The position numbers were made by a program, and so were the translations under genes. Below, one piece after another: positions 32,768 to 41,747 of a DNA stretch of 64,000 nucleotides. Numbering within the stretch: the stretch's first letter is position 1; each line of letters opens with the position of its first letter. The stretch lies in the NCBI GenBank assembly GCA_019637555.1, contig JAHBVK010000027.1, positions 1-64,000 on the forward strand. Direction: 5' to 3'. The stretch comes from Anaerolineae bacterium. GTDB taxonomy: Bacteria > Chloroflexota > Anaerolineae > Aggregatilineales > UBA2796. The notes under the pieces were generated by a model. That model was not told the origin of the DNA and made no database searches. It saw only the letters and a list, made by a program, of their open reading frames with translations.

Positions 32768-34111
32768 TTACTCTCCCGCCTGTTCGCTGCTCGTAGCGAT
32801 GGGTTGCGCGGCGGGATCATCCATGTACAGGGTGTCGTCCTCGAAGAAGAATAGTTCGGCGTAACGTCCCCAATTGACGGCGGTATCCAACTGGCGTTCC
32901 ACTTCATCGGGCGAGAATTCCAACGCCAATGCTGTCTGGAACACATCCCAATGCAGACTGCGATCCCTAGCAGCGCTTAGCATGCTGCGAATCCAGCGGA
33001 TCACAGGAACGCGGCGGATGCGGGCGGCGAAGATCTCTTTGCGTGCCTGAATACTCGCTTCCGCGAACGTCTGACCAAGTGGCGTCAGAGTCAGATCGCC
33101 TGCTTCCACTTTGGCAAAACCGAGCATCTCCGCCGCTTCCACGGACGGCAGCATGTCATCCAACGGCTCATCCAGCTCATCCGCCAGCCGATACAGATCG
33201 ATGCGATCTGCGAATTCCTCGTTAACGCGCTCCAGCAAACCGGAGATCGCGCTGATCGGCGCGTGCGGTAGAGCGCGAGTTTTGCCCGGCTCGCCCGGTG
33301 CGGAGCCTAGTTCTTCGGCTTCCGTCTGCGTCTTACCTGCGATCAGCGCGTAGACCTGATCTACCAGTTGCAGGAAGGGACGATCCTTACGGCGACGCGG
33401 ATGCGGCAGCTTCACGCTGATGTCACCAATCACATGTCCGGGACTCTTATCCAGCACGATCAGACGATCCGCCATTAGCAGCGCTTCTTCGATGTTATGG
33501 CTGACCATCAACACAGATTTGGTTGGCAGCGTGCCACTGACCCATAGTTCCATGATCTCACCGCGCAACGACTCGGCGGAGAGTACGTCCAGCGTCGAGA
33601 ACGGCTCGTCAAGGCAGAGCAGTTCCGGCTCTACCGCCAGCGCCCGCGCGATGCCAACTTTCTGGCGCATCCCGCCGGAGAGTTCGCGCGGATATGCCGT
33701 CTCGAAGCCATCTAAGCCCACGCGATCCAGTAAGGAGAGCGCCCGTTTGGTGCGTTCCAGAGAACTGAAGCCCAATGGTTTGAGCGCCACTTCGACGTTA
33801 TCTTGCACGGTTAGCCATGGGAACAGCGCGAACGCCTGAAAGACAATCGCCGTGTGCGGATTGACGCCTTGCAGCGATTTACCGCGATAGAGCATCTGCC
33901 CTTTGCTCGGCTCCACCAGTCCAGCGATGATACGCAGGATCGTTGATTTGCCAGAGCCGGAAGGTCCTAGCAGCGCCACGAATTCACCTGCTTTGATGGT
34001 CAGGTTGATGTCGTGCAGCGCTTCCAGCGAACGTTCACCATGCCCGTAGGTCTTGTCCACGCTGATCAGGTGAACGAGTTCGTCTTGGGTATCCCGCGTA
34101 ACTAAAGACAT
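32768..34111 (-). CDS. NitT/TauT-type ABC transporter ATPase with C-terminal AAA-associated domain
   Basis: ATPase of the nitrate/sulfonate/taurine class, 447 aa. Residues 1-260: Walker A GPSGSGKST, Q-loop FQAFALFPWLTV, signature LSGGMRQKVGIARAL, Walker B LLCLDEPFSTLD, and H-loop VSHN. Residues 310-440 form the extra C-terminal domain (AAA-associated) with winged-helix-like content (LLERVNEEFADRIDLYRLADEL, LTPLGQTFAEASIQARKEIFA). The permease and binding protein are not adjacent on either side, so it is an orphan here. Substrate is unknown. Confidence 0.9.
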   Translation of the reverse strand: MSLVTRDTQDELVHLISVDKTYGHGERSLEALHDINLTIKAGEFVALLGPSGSGKSTILRIIAGLVEPSKGQMLYRGKSLQGVNPHTAIVFQAFALFPWLTVQDNVEVALKPLGFSSLERTKRALSLLDRVGLDGFETAYPRELSGGMRQKVGIARALAVEPELLCLDEPFSTLDVLSAESLRGEIMELWVSGTLPTKSVLMVSHNIEEALLMADRLIVLDKSPGHVIGDISVKLPHPRRRKDRPFLQLVDQVYALIAGKTQTEAEELGSAPGEPGKTRALPHAPISAISGLLERVNEEFADRIDLYRLADELDEPLDDMLPSVEAAEMLGFAKVEAGDLTLTPLGQTFAEASIQARKEIFAARIRRVPVIRWIRSMLSAARDRSLHWDVFQTALALEFSPDEVERQLDTAVNWGRYAELFFFEDDTLYMDDPAAQPIATSSEQAGE

Positions 34112-34190
34112 AGGCAGCCGCCTCTACTCTTGGCGTGGACATAATTCGTTGATTCTAGCGCGGATGGACAGCGGAGGCACGACTAGAATG

Positions 34191-34221
34191 CAAAACGGGC
34201 AAGACAGTTACTGCCTTGCCC
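34191..34221 (-). terminator. Intrinsic terminator after the FAD oxidase gene
   Basis: On the minus strand GGGCAAG (34221-34215) and CTTGCCC (34203-34197) pair, extended by CAGT/ACTG inside, and are followed by GTTTTGC. It lies about 28 nt after the stop. Confidence 0.75.
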
Positions 34222-34248
34222 GCCTGAGTTGATGTTTGTTAGCGCGAT

Positions 34249-35655
34249 TTACTTGGCTTTCGGCGCGATGTTGTGATTGCGACGGAAGAAGTTGGTGGGA
34301 TCGTACTTCGCCTTGATCTCTGCCAGCCGTTCAAACGTCGCATCGGGATACGCTTGGTGAACGCGCGCCTGCCCCTCGTTGGCGACGAAGTTGACGTAGA
34401 CGCCCGCATCCTGTTCCAGAGCAGCCAGCGCCTTACTTGCCCACGCGCTGTGAATGTCCGCCTCATCGCGGTTGGCATACTCAACAATGAAGTTGACCAT
34501 CGCGCGGCTGGAGCGCAGCGCGAAAGCGGTAGCATCAGCAGGCACGCGTGCCATCGCCCCACCCAGCACACGGAACTGCGCGATCCGCACCGGAGCATCC
34601 GAGCTATTTAGCTGATCCAGCATGATCTGTGCCGTCCGTTCATCGATCTGATTGATAAACTTGGAACGGATCGCCGCCGCTGCAATGTGATTGGGGTCTT
34701 CGGGCAGGTACATAGCTGGATAAGGCATCGGATTGATCAGATCGACGATGGGTTCTGCCAGCTTGCGGAAGGGCGCGACCACGCGCAGTCCTTCTTCGAC
34801 ATCGCCCGTGTAGACCAGCAGCGCCAGTGCTACGAGCTGCCCATGAAACTGCGGCGGGATGAACGGCAGCGGTGGCGCGGGCATCACGTTGACAATTGTA
34901 GATAGCTCATCCGGCGCAGCTTCAGCCTGTGCAGCGAACGCGGCAAGCACATCTGCCTGCGCGGGCAGCACTAGAATACCGCCGACGATGATATTCACCG
35001 GATGCAGACGGAACTTGAACTTGGTCACGATACCGAAGTTGCTACCGCCGCCGCGAATCGCCCAGAACAGATCGGGATCATTGTTGGCGTCCACGTAGCG
35101 GATTCGTCCGTCAGCGGTGACGACTTCCGCTGCCAGCACATTGTCAATGGTCATGCCGTACTTGCGGACGAGGAAACCGATGCCACCGCCAGTGGTCAAG
35201 CCTCCGATACCGACGGAAGCAGCGTCGCCGAAACCAGTCGCCAGTCCATATTTCGCCATCTCGTTGGTAAATTCGCCTGCTGTTAGACCTGTCTCTGCCC
35301 AGACGGTGCGATCTGAAACGTCAATATCCATCACTTTCATCTGCGAAAGGTCGAGTACGATGCCGCCTTCGCTGGTGCTAAATCCCGCCAGACTGTGACC
35401 GCCGCTGCGGATCGCCAGTTCCATGCCCGCCTCATTTGCCAGCGTGACGACGTGCGCCACATCGTTGCTGTCCATTGCGCGGACGATCAAGGCGGGACGG
35501 CGCACCGAATCACGGCTGATACCGATCCGCACGGCGTCGTAGTCGGCGTCTTGGGGCGTGATCACGCGTCCCTTCAACTTGGAGCGAAGTCGGGAAATCG
35601 AAATGCTTGGCGTCGCAACGGGAGTGCCCATATAGATACTGGTGATGAGAGACAT
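34249..35655 (-). CDS. Berberine-bridge-type FAD-linked oxidase
   Basis: FAD-dependent oxidase of 468 aa (PCMH-type FAD domain plus C-terminal BBE segment). FAD contacts: PALIVRAMDSNDVAHVV, IRSGGHSLAG with the covalent-FAD His near residue 87, GLTTGGGIGFLVRKYGMTIDNV, and ADGRIRYVDAN; the BBE end is VYVNFVANEG then YDPTNFFRRNHNI. The Cys that makes the second covalent FAD bond in many members is replaced (MTIDNV), so attachment is probably single. Substrates of relatives are sugars or alkaloids. The ATG at 35655 has AAGG 8-9 nt upstream. Confidence 0.92.
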   Translation of the reverse strand: MSLITSIYMGTPVATPSISISRLRSKLKGRVITPQDADYDAVRIGISRDSVRRPALIVRAMDSNDVAHVVTLANEAGMELAIRSGGHSLAGFSTSEGGIVLDLSQMKVMDIDVSDRTVWAETGLTAGEFTNEMAKYGLATGFGDAASVGIGGLTTGGGIGFLVRKYGMTIDNVLAAEVVTADGRIRYVDANNDPDLFWAIRGGGSNFGIVTKFKFRLHPVNIIVGGILVLPAQADVLAAFAAQAEAAPDELSTIVNVMPAPPLPFIPPQFHGQLVALALLVYTGDVEEGLRVVAPFRKLAEPIVDLINPMPYPAMYLPEDPNHIAAAAIRSKFINQIDERTAQIMLDQLNSSDAPVRIAQFRVLGGAMARVPADATAFALRSSRAMVNFIVEYANRDEADIHSAWASKALAALEQDAGVYVNFVANEGQARVHQAYPDATFERLAEIKAKYDPTNFFRRNHNIAPKAK

Positions 35656-35839
35656 GTTAACCACCTTTTTGTTTCTGGCTTAATTGGTAGTATCGAACCA
35701 TGCCTAACATTGTGCGGATAAACGGGTTTGAGCAGAACAATCGAAAGCCTGAACATGTGCCAGTAAAATGGACGGAGATTTTGTCTCAAACTTTAGTTGG
35801 ATATGGATTGACTAAGCTTCATCATCATCGAGCAACACT

Positions 35840-36997
35840 ATGCATATTCTGCATTTGACTCCCTACTACGCGCCCGCCATTGCCTTCGGCGGCGTGGTCA
35901 GCGCCGTGACCGGATTAGCGATGGCACAAGCGGCACTCGGTCATCGCGTCAGCGTGCTGACTACGGATGCACTGGATCGGGCGACGCGGATCGATAAGCA
36001 ACGTGAACGGATCGACGGCGTGGAGGTATTCCGCGTTCGCAATCTGCTTCCTGCGTTGCGGGCGCGGGTAAATCTTTCGACGCCCTTGGGTATCGGGCGG
36101 ATGGTGCGTCAGTTGCAGCCAGACGTGATCCATATTCACGAATTACGCACGGTGGAAAACCTGCTGACCTTGCTGCCGACTTCGCCCGCACCCGTGATCC
36201 TCTCACCGCATGGCACTTTGCCCTATTCAACAGGTAGTAGGGCAAACAAACGCGGTTGGGATGCTTTGTTTGGCAAGCCTCTGATGCGACGGATTAACGC
36301 TGTGACGGCATTGACGGAGGCTGAAGCAGAAGACGTGCGTAACTTGTGGCAAGAATTGCATCTGCACGTACCGTCGATCACGGTGATCCCTAACGGCGTC
36401 CGACTCGATATGCCGACGACTGGTGATCTGCGCGCCCGTTATAGCATTCCCGCCGATGCAGTTGTGGTGCTGTTTTTGGGGCGCTTACACGAACGCAAAG
36501 GCATACAGCTATTGATCCCCGCCTTCGCGCAAGCAACTAATGGATCGAACGCCCGCTTGCTGATCGCTGGTCCTGACGAGGGAATGCTAACCGAATTACA
36601 GCGGATCGCGTCTGAACAGGAGATCGCAGATCGGGTGATCTTTGCAGGGATACTCACTGGTGCGGATCGGGATGCAGCGCTGCGGACGGCGGATATATTC
36701 GCGCTGCCTGCTATTGGTGAAGGGCTGTCGATGGCTTCACTGGAAGCAATGGCGGCAGGCATCCCTATGCTGCTAACGCCCGGCTGCAATCTGCCGGAGG
36801 TGGAGTCGCGCGGCGCTGGTCTGCTGGTCGAACGCGAAATCGGAGCGTTGGCGGCGGGACTAGCGCGGCTTCTGAACCTGCCAGAAGCCGCGCGGCGGAA
36901 ACTTGGTGAACATGCTCAAGCATGGATGCGTGAGTCGTTCGGTTGGCACAGCATCGCTGAACGCACGCTGGAGTGCTATCGACAGCTAATCAGCTAA
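35840..36997 (+). CDS. Glycosyltransferase family 4 (GT-B)
   Basis: GT4 glycosyltransferase of 385 aa. N-terminal Gly-rich acceptor domain MHILHLTPYYAPAIAFGGVV, IHIHELRT and ILSPHGTLPY; donor domain VLFLGRLHERKGIQLLIPAF and the E-x7-E motif in LPAIGEGLSMASLEAMAAG. Lone gene; the last 8 nt overlap the end of the convergent CAP-domain gene. Sugar and acceptor unknown. Confidence 0.93.
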   Translation: MHILHLTPYYAPAIAFGGVVSAVTGLAMAQAALGHRVSVLTTDALDRATRIDKQRERIDGVEVFRVRNLLPALRARVNLSTPLGIGRMVRQLQPDVIHIHELRTVENLLTLLPTSPAPVILSPHGTLPYSTGSRANKRGWDALFGKPLMRRINAVTALTEAEAEDVRNLWQELHLHVPSITVIPNGVRLDMPTTGDLRARYSIPADAVVVLFLGRLHERKGIQLLIPAFAQATNGSNARLLIAGPDEGMLTELQRIASEQEIADRVIFAGILTGADRDAALRTADIFALPAIGEGLSMASLEAMAAGIPMLLTPGCNLPEVESRGAGLLVEREIGALAAGLARLLNLPEAARRKLGEHAQAWMRESFGWHSIAERTLECYRQLIS

Positions 36998-38288
36998 CTC
37001 CTTTGGCGAAAATGTAAACCAGATAATAGGTATCGTCTTTGACGGTCATGCCAACACCGATGCTGCTCCAGTCTGCACCGCGAATTAATGCCGCACGATC
37101 TCCTTTGCCTAACAGGTACTCTAGGGCTTCGGCTGGCTTTCCAACGAGGAAGATGCTGCCAACCTTGACGTCATCTGTGGAGTAGCCTGCAATTTGAATG
37201 TCCGTCCACATGCTGTCGGGATACTTCCGAGTTTCCGCGATATAGGCGCTGGTTGTTGCCGCGATCTCCATCAGCTTCGGATCGATCCTTAAGGCAGCTA
37301 AGCCTTCCTTTTCACGTAGTTCGTTTACGAGCGTGGCAAATTCCGTAGCGTAATCATTGCTGCTGATGTTTTCGAACGGCACCGCAAAGACTTGTGTGTA
37401 ATAGAACTCGTTCAGTTTAGGATTACAGGTGAACGCCAGACCCATTTCCGTCACTTCTTCGCCCAAGATATTCGCTTTATGCAAGGGGCTGTGCCACCAT
37501 TGATCGAACGCACCCTCAGCACTCAGGTCGTGGCGCATCAGGATATTTTCTCGCACGCCGATATAGTTGTAGCCAGTGCGTCCCACGCGATCATGCGGTT
37601 CAGAGCCGTCTGTACCGCGATGGGGAATCTTGGGATAGCCGTTCAGCTTCATATCTTCGCCATAGATTCGCGCGGCTTCGTTCAGCAGCGGATTCAAGGT
37701 CAGCGGTGTCAAGCCCTCTTTAATGCGTGCCTCATTGGTCAGTTTTAGCACTGTTTCCGCTTGTGCGAGCTGTACCGCTTGCACCTCTTCCTGAATAGCT
37801 GGGTCGCAGGTCAGCGAGACATCAACGGGTTCCGCAGCGATCAGCAGCACGGCGATCCAGTCGGCATCTTGGGCAATGCCGATACCAATTTCGCTTAGTT
37901 CCTCATTTCGCCACAGGCGGCTAGCCGCATTGATCACCCGCGCTACAACATCGTCGGGTGTAGCATTGCTGCTCACACTCACCGCCCCCGCGTCTGCGGA
38001 GTGATAGAAGTATTTCGCGGTTTGCAAATCATCCCAGATTGTGTTCGGAATTTGATTTTTCTTAAGCAGTGATTCACTCGCCTTGGCTGCCACTTCTGAC
38101 AGCGCTGGATGAAGCACGAAAGGAGCTATCTTGGCGTCTTCACGTTCATCATTCAAACCTTCCAGAATCGCCTCTACATAGGCATCCTGCGGATCGCTTC
38201 CTTGTGCATAAGTAGGGACAGCGAGAGGAGTGGAGACAAACACATGAAAGATTAGGACAAGGCAACAGAACAGCAGTCGCTTGCGCAT
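36990..38288 (-). CDS. Secreted protein with three tandem CAP/SCP-like domains
   Basis: A 432-residue exported protein. Signal peptide of about 28 residues (LLFCCLVLIFHVFVS...TYAQG), then three CAP-like units: about 35-155 (ILEGLNDEREDAKIAPFVLHPALSEVAAKAS), about 180-310 (TNEARIKEGLTPLTLNPLLNEAARIYGEDM, RENILM, WWHSPLHKANIL), and about 315-432 (LVNELREKEGLAALRIDPKLMEIAA). Only the middle unit keeps the full CAP cavity motifs (GEN-like ENI and H-x-x-N). CAP proteins bind lipids or act as extracellular effectors; this role is unknown. Confidence 0.85.
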   Translation of the reverse strand: MRKRLLFCCLVLIFHVFVSTPLAVPTYAQGSDPQDAYVEAILEGLNDEREDAKIAPFVLHPALSEVAAKASESLLKKNQIPNTIWDDLQTAKYFYHSADAGAVSVSSNATPDDVVARVINAASRLWRNEELSEIGIGIAQDADWIAVLLIAAEPVDVSLTCDPAIQEEVQAVQLAQAETVLKLTNEARIKEGLTPLTLNPLLNEAARIYGEDMKLNGYPKIPHRGTDGSEPHDRVGRTGYNYIGVRENILMRHDLSAEGAFDQWWHSPLHKANILGEEVTEMGLAFTCNPKLNEFYYTQVFAVPFENISSNDYATEFATLVNELREKEGLAALRIDPKLMEIAATTSAYIAETRKYPDSMWTDIQIAGYSTDDVKVGSIFLVGKPAEALEYLLGKGDRAALIRGADWSSIGVGMTVKDDTYYLVYIFAKGVS

Positions 38289-38462
38289 TATTTCTCCGAT
38301 GCTACTGATATAAGGCGGGAGTTACCCATACAGTATATGCACATGTCGGCAGGGAGCAATTCGATGAACATCACAAAGCTGAGCGGCATGAGCTAGAGCT
38401 AACTTACAGCTATCGCATGCGTGTGTCCTGATAACATCGTAAGCCACTACCATTGATTCTGC

Positions 38463-39281
38463 TCAATTTGCTCGTAAGCGTCGCTCAAAAGTTGAGCGCA
38501 ATGCCATCCCCAAATACGGCACTTCGTCCCCATCTGGATGCCCAATGGCACAACCCTGCAAATTCCGTTCTGTTATCGTGGTCACCTCTATGCAACTAAA
38601 GTAGTTCTCATTCCAGTTGAGAGTAAAGCCGTTTCCGGCAAAAGCCACTTGTAGCATTTGCGACTGATAGGTGAGGTACAAAAAATCACGCCCATATTGC
38701 ACATAATAGCTTGAGGGTTGCGGCAAACTCACCGTTTGCGGCGCACCTAATGTCGCCAGTACTCGTTTGAATGTAGCCCGCTGCCAGATAGCGCGGAGTT
38801 CCGAGGTCAGCGCTGGAAGCTGATATCCCTTGTGTGGCGATGTCCACATCATTTGATCGTACTGCTGCCGATCCAGCGAATCAAGCTTGACGATCACCAC
38901 CTGATCGGGATTGTTCATTGGTGGGTCAGCGGGGAAATTCGAGCGTGAAGCATTAGTGTACAACCTCAACAGCACCACCTGATCATTTGCTTCCGCCACG
39001 AATAAGCCTACTTCATTGTGGAACAATCCGCCCTCACCCCACGGGATCTGTTTCATGCTGCCCGTCAATGGATGAGTGCGGATCAGTTGAACCGCTTCGG
39101 CGAGTCTGGTCACACCGGGGCGAATACCGAACAGACACGGCATTTCGCAGGCTGTGTCGTTGGGATTGGTGAACAGCGCGAGGATAGGATTTGAGCGTGT
39201 ACCGCCGACCACTCTCACTGTCAACAAGCACAGTGACCCGATCAGCGTCAGCGCGATCATCCGTCGGATTAACCAGCGCAT
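38463..39281 (-). CDS. Exported protein of unknown function
   Basis: A 272-residue protein not assigned to a named family. It has one N-terminal membrane/signal segment (MIALTLIGSLCLLTVRVVGG) and then a mixed alpha/beta extracytoplasmic part beginning CEMPCLFGIRPGVTRLAEAVQLI, a motif (P-C-x-x-G-I-x-P-G-x-T) common to small secreted proteins in this lineage in my recollection. Later Cys residues (SCIEV, GCAIG) may pair with the first two. The ATG at 39281 is preferred over the TTG three codons upstream. No functional clue from neighbours. Confidence 0.7.
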   Translation of the reverse strand: MRWLIRRMIALTLIGSLCLLTVRVVGGTRSNPILALFTNPNDTACEMPCLFGIRPGVTRLAEAVQLIRTHPLTGSMKQIPWGEGGLFHNEVGLFVAEANDQVVLLRLYTNASRSNFPADPPMNNPDQVVIVKLDSLDRQQYDQMMWTSPHKGYQLPALTSELRAIWQRATFKRVLATLGAPQTVSLPQPSSYYVQYGRDFLYLTYQSQMLQVAFAGNGFTLNWNENYFSCIEVTTITERNLQGCAIGHPDGDEVPYLGMALRSTFERRLRAN

Positions 39282-39382
39282 CGGTAACAACTCGGACTAT
39301 TTGGATCGATGATTCCGAGTCTAGGAGTTGTCGGTCGCGCTGCTGGACGCTTACATGCCGATGGACATTCGCATTACAGACG

Positions 39383-39835
39383 TTAATCGCGCAGCGGACT
39401 CGCCTTCGCCTCGCTGACGCCCAACGCCGACAGTCGATCCAGTGCCCCCGTCAAGACTTGTGTGTCCTCGGTCAGATGATCCTCAACAATCTTGCCCCAC
39501 TGAATACGTAATATCTGCAAGCCCGCATTGCGATACGGCGTGCCATCGGGCAGCGTGTAGTTCACCTCGAAGTTGGTCACGGCAGTGATGTTCCACGGCA
39601 AACCAAGCACGCGAACCTTACGCGCCTCGATCTTCAGTGTGGGGAATAAGCGATGGAATCGTTCAAACCACTGCTGCACGGTGTCGCGCCGATGGAACTC
39701 GCCGCCGATCGCATGATTGCCCATGAACGAAAAGTGGATCGAGGGCGAGAACTGCGCTAACACAGGCGCGAAATCCCCGCTGCTGATCTGGCGGAATCCA
39801 TCTCGGATTTTGGTTTCGATCATGCGCTGCAACAT
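39383..39835 (-). CDS. SnoaL-like NTF2-fold protein
   Basis: Small cytosolic protein of 150 aa with NTF2/SnoaL layout: IRDGFRQISSGDFAPVLAQFSPSIHFSFMGNHAIGGEFHRRDTVQQWFERF (helices, first strand, conserved His and Arg region), then NFEVNYTLPDGTPYRNAGLQILRIQWGKIVEDHLTED. The ATG at 39835 has AGGAG 9 nt upstream. It begins 11 nt after the PadR gene's stop, so it is probably co-transcribed with that regulator and may bind or convert the same small molecule. Confidence 0.82.
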   Translation of the reverse strand: MLQRMIETKIRDGFRQISSGDFAPVLAQFSPSIHFSFMGNHAIGGEFHRRDTVQQWFERFHRLFPTLKIEARKVRVLGLPWNITAVTNFEVNYTLPDGTPYRNAGLQILRIQWGKIVEDHLTEDTQVLTGALDRLSALGVSEAKASPLRD

Positions 39836-39846
39836 GCTGATTACTC

Positions 39847-40416
39847 CTACTTTTGGGAATCGTCCGACAAAGTTTGTTCCAGCACTCGGATCGACTCTTC
39901 GATCCAACGCACGTAAGTTTCCTCGTACATCACGCCGAAGCGTCGCGCCAAATCCCACAACAGTGCGTGATCCGCGATCTCCGGCTGATCTTCCAGAAAG
40001 CGCAGCATTTCTAACGGCGTTTCTTCTTCATACAATCGTTGTTGTTGGCGGTGCAGATCAAGCTGTAAGCGGAGCTGTGTCAGTAATGCCTGTTTGCCTG
40101 CGGGCAAGCCGAAAAACATCTTCAGCAGCAGCGTATCCTTCTTGATCTCGTGTTCGATTAGTGGCGCACGAAGCCATGCCATTAGCTCGGCTTTGCCTGC
40201 CTCCGTGATCGTGTAGACACGTCGATCCGGTCTGCTGGTTCCCGCTTCGACATGCGACGTGATCAGCGCCTCTGCTTCCATACTTTTCAGCGTGGTGTAA
40301 ATCTGGCTCAACTTGGCGTGCCAGAAATGCCCCGTCGATGCCTTGATCCACAGTTCCAGATCGTAACCTGTCATCGGACGGTAATTGAGAAACCCGAGCA
40401 GTGCGTATTTGAGCAT
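39847..40416 (-). CDS. PadR-family transcriptional regulator
   Basis: Winged-helix repressor of 189 aa. Residues 1-85 form the PadR wHTH (LKYALLGFLNYRPMTGYDLELWI, LSQIYTTLKSMEAEALITSH, RVYTITEAGKAELMAWL); residues 95-185 form the C-terminal helical dimerisation (Vir_act_alpha_C) domain. An AT-rich dyad (40425-40448) lies just upstream and is the likely autoregulatory site. The ABC-2 exporter operon starts divergently 288 nt away and is a plausible target, as PadR proteins often control multidrug exporters. Confidence 0.92.
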   Translation of the reverse strand: MLKYALLGFLNYRPMTGYDLELWIKASTGHFWHAKLSQIYTTLKSMEAEALITSHVEAGTSRPDRRVYTITEAGKAELMAWLRAPLIEHEIKKDTLLLKMFFGLPAGKQALLTQLRLQLDLHRQQQRLYEEETPLEMLRFLEDQPEIADHALLWDLARRFGVMYEETYVRWIEESIRVLEQTLSDDSQK

Positions 40417-40424
40417 GATATGAT

Positions 40425-40448
40425 TTATATATCAAAAGTTATATATAA
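40425..40448. promoter_or_regulatory. AT-rich inverted repeat, probable PadR operator
   Basis: TTATATAT (40425-40432), 8-nt centre, ATATATAA (40441-40448): a perfect 8-bp dyad, 9 nt upstream of the padR start codon. PadR-family operators are typically AT-rich dyads of this size. Confidence 0.55.
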
Positions 40449-40488
40449 GAATATGGAAACATGTATAAATGTCAAGTAACGCATTAGA

Positions 40489-40505
40489 AAATCCCTGCTG
40501 GACTC
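40489..40505 (+). repeat. Partial bipartite repeat (second hairpin only), copy F
   Basis: AAATCCCTGCTGGACTC matches the distal element of the 48-bp repeat (compare GTCCCTGCTGGACTC in copy D on the other strand). The 20-bp first hairpin is missing. Confidence 0.45.
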
Positions 40506-40703
40506 CTATCACCCTTTAAGTTATACTCTTAACATTGTCCAGGTTCTTACATCACTGGTGTGGTGATGACCATCCATTCGTTCGCCGCCTCTACGTGTAG
40601 GTCTTCCTGACGGAAATCCGCCCGCGCGTGGTATCTCACCAATACTGCGCGCCTCATGAGAGTCACCTATAGTTTTGACATTACCTATACTGAGGGAGAT
40701 TCC

Positions 40704-41747
40704 ATGCCGTCCATTATTCGTGTTGAGGACGCTCGGAAGGTCTATCGCATTGCCCAGAAAGACCCCGGTTTAAAGGGTGCGTTCAAGGCGCTGTTTCGAC
40801 CACGCTACACTGATAAGGTCGCCGTCGATGGCATCAATTTCAATATCGATGAAGGCGAGATCGTAGGCTATATCGGCGTCAACGGCGCAGGCAAAAGCAC
40901 CACCATCAAGATGCTGACGGGCATCCTCGTGCCGACCAGCGGCGAGGTGCGCGTGCTAGAACGTGATCCGCATCGGGATCGCGTCGCCAACGCCCGCGAC
41001 ATCGGCGTCGTCTTCGGACAGCGCACACAGTTATGGTGGGATCTGGCGCTGATCGAATCGTTGAACACTATCTCAAAACTCTACGAAGTCCCCGCCGCCC
41101 GCTATAAGCAGTTACTAGAAGAATTCAACGAGACGCTCAACCTCAAAGAACTGCTTCATGTCCCCATCCGCAGCATGTCGCTCGGACAGAAGATGCGCGC
41201 TGAACTCGCCGCCACGTTGATCCACGAACCGAAGATTGTTTATCTCGATGAACCGACTATCGGACTCGATCTGATCGTCAAAGAACGAATCCGCGAGTTT
41301 ATCAAGCAGCAGAACCGTGAGAAACGCGCCACCGTGATACTGACCACACACGACCTCGGAGACATCGAGGAATTGTGCAAGCGCGTACTGATCATTGACG
41401 CTGGCAAGTTGATCTATGACGGACCATTGAGCACGATCCGCGAACGCTTCGGCAAGTACCGCACCATCACCTTCGAGACAGCGGCAAAAGTTGGCAACTA
41501 TCATCTGCCCGAAGGCGTGGAAATGGAAGTTGAGGAGGAGCGCAAGCTGGTACTGCGCTTTGATCGCACGATTACCACCGCCAGCCGTGTCGCCGCCAAC
41601 CTGATGCAGCAGATCGAAGTTAGTGACTTCTCGCTCACCGAACCTGATCTCAGTTCGATCATCAAGCAAATTTACAACGGTGCGCTCAAGCAAGCTGAAT
41701 CGCTAGTTGAGCCGGTTGCCGCGCCCGTATTGGAGGGTGCGCGATGA
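40704..41747 (+). CDS. ABC-2 exporter ATP-binding protein
   Basis: ATPase subunit of 347 aa (COG4586 style). Walker A GVNGAGKST, Q-loop VVFGQRTQLWWDLAL (the long QRTQLWWDL form is characteristic of this subgroup), signature MSLGQKMRAELAATL, Walker B IVYLDEPTIGLD, H-loop LTTHDL; C-terminal regulatory region to 347. The ATG at 40704 has GGGAG 6 nt upstream; the longer frame to 40656 is not needed. Its stop overlaps the first permease (ATGA). With the two permeases it forms a complete exporter of unknown substrate. Confidence 0.93.
   Translation: MPSIIRVEDARKVYRIAQKDPGLKGAFKALFRPRYTDKVAVDGINFNIDEGEIVGYIGVNGAGKSTTIKMLTGILVPTSGEVRVLERDPHRDRVANARDIGVVFGQRTQLWWDLALIESLNTISKLYEVPAARYKQLLEEFNETLNLKELLHVPIRSMSLGQKMRAELAATLIHEPKIVYLDEPTIGLDLIVKERIREFIKQQNREKRATVILTTHDLGDIEELCKRVLIIDAGKLIYDGPLSTIRERFGKYRTITFETAAKVGNYHLPEGVEMEVEEERKLVLRFDRTITTASRVAANLMQQIEVSDFSLTEPDLSSIIKQIYNGALKQAESLVEPVAAPVLEGAR

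Noticed and set aside
40541-40580. CATCAC/GTGATG dyad upstream of the ABC exporter
   Set aside because: Short 6-bp arms with no match to other sites; could be chance.
41115-41693. 192-codon minus-strand frame
   Set aside because: Antisense to the ABC ATPase gene; no family features.
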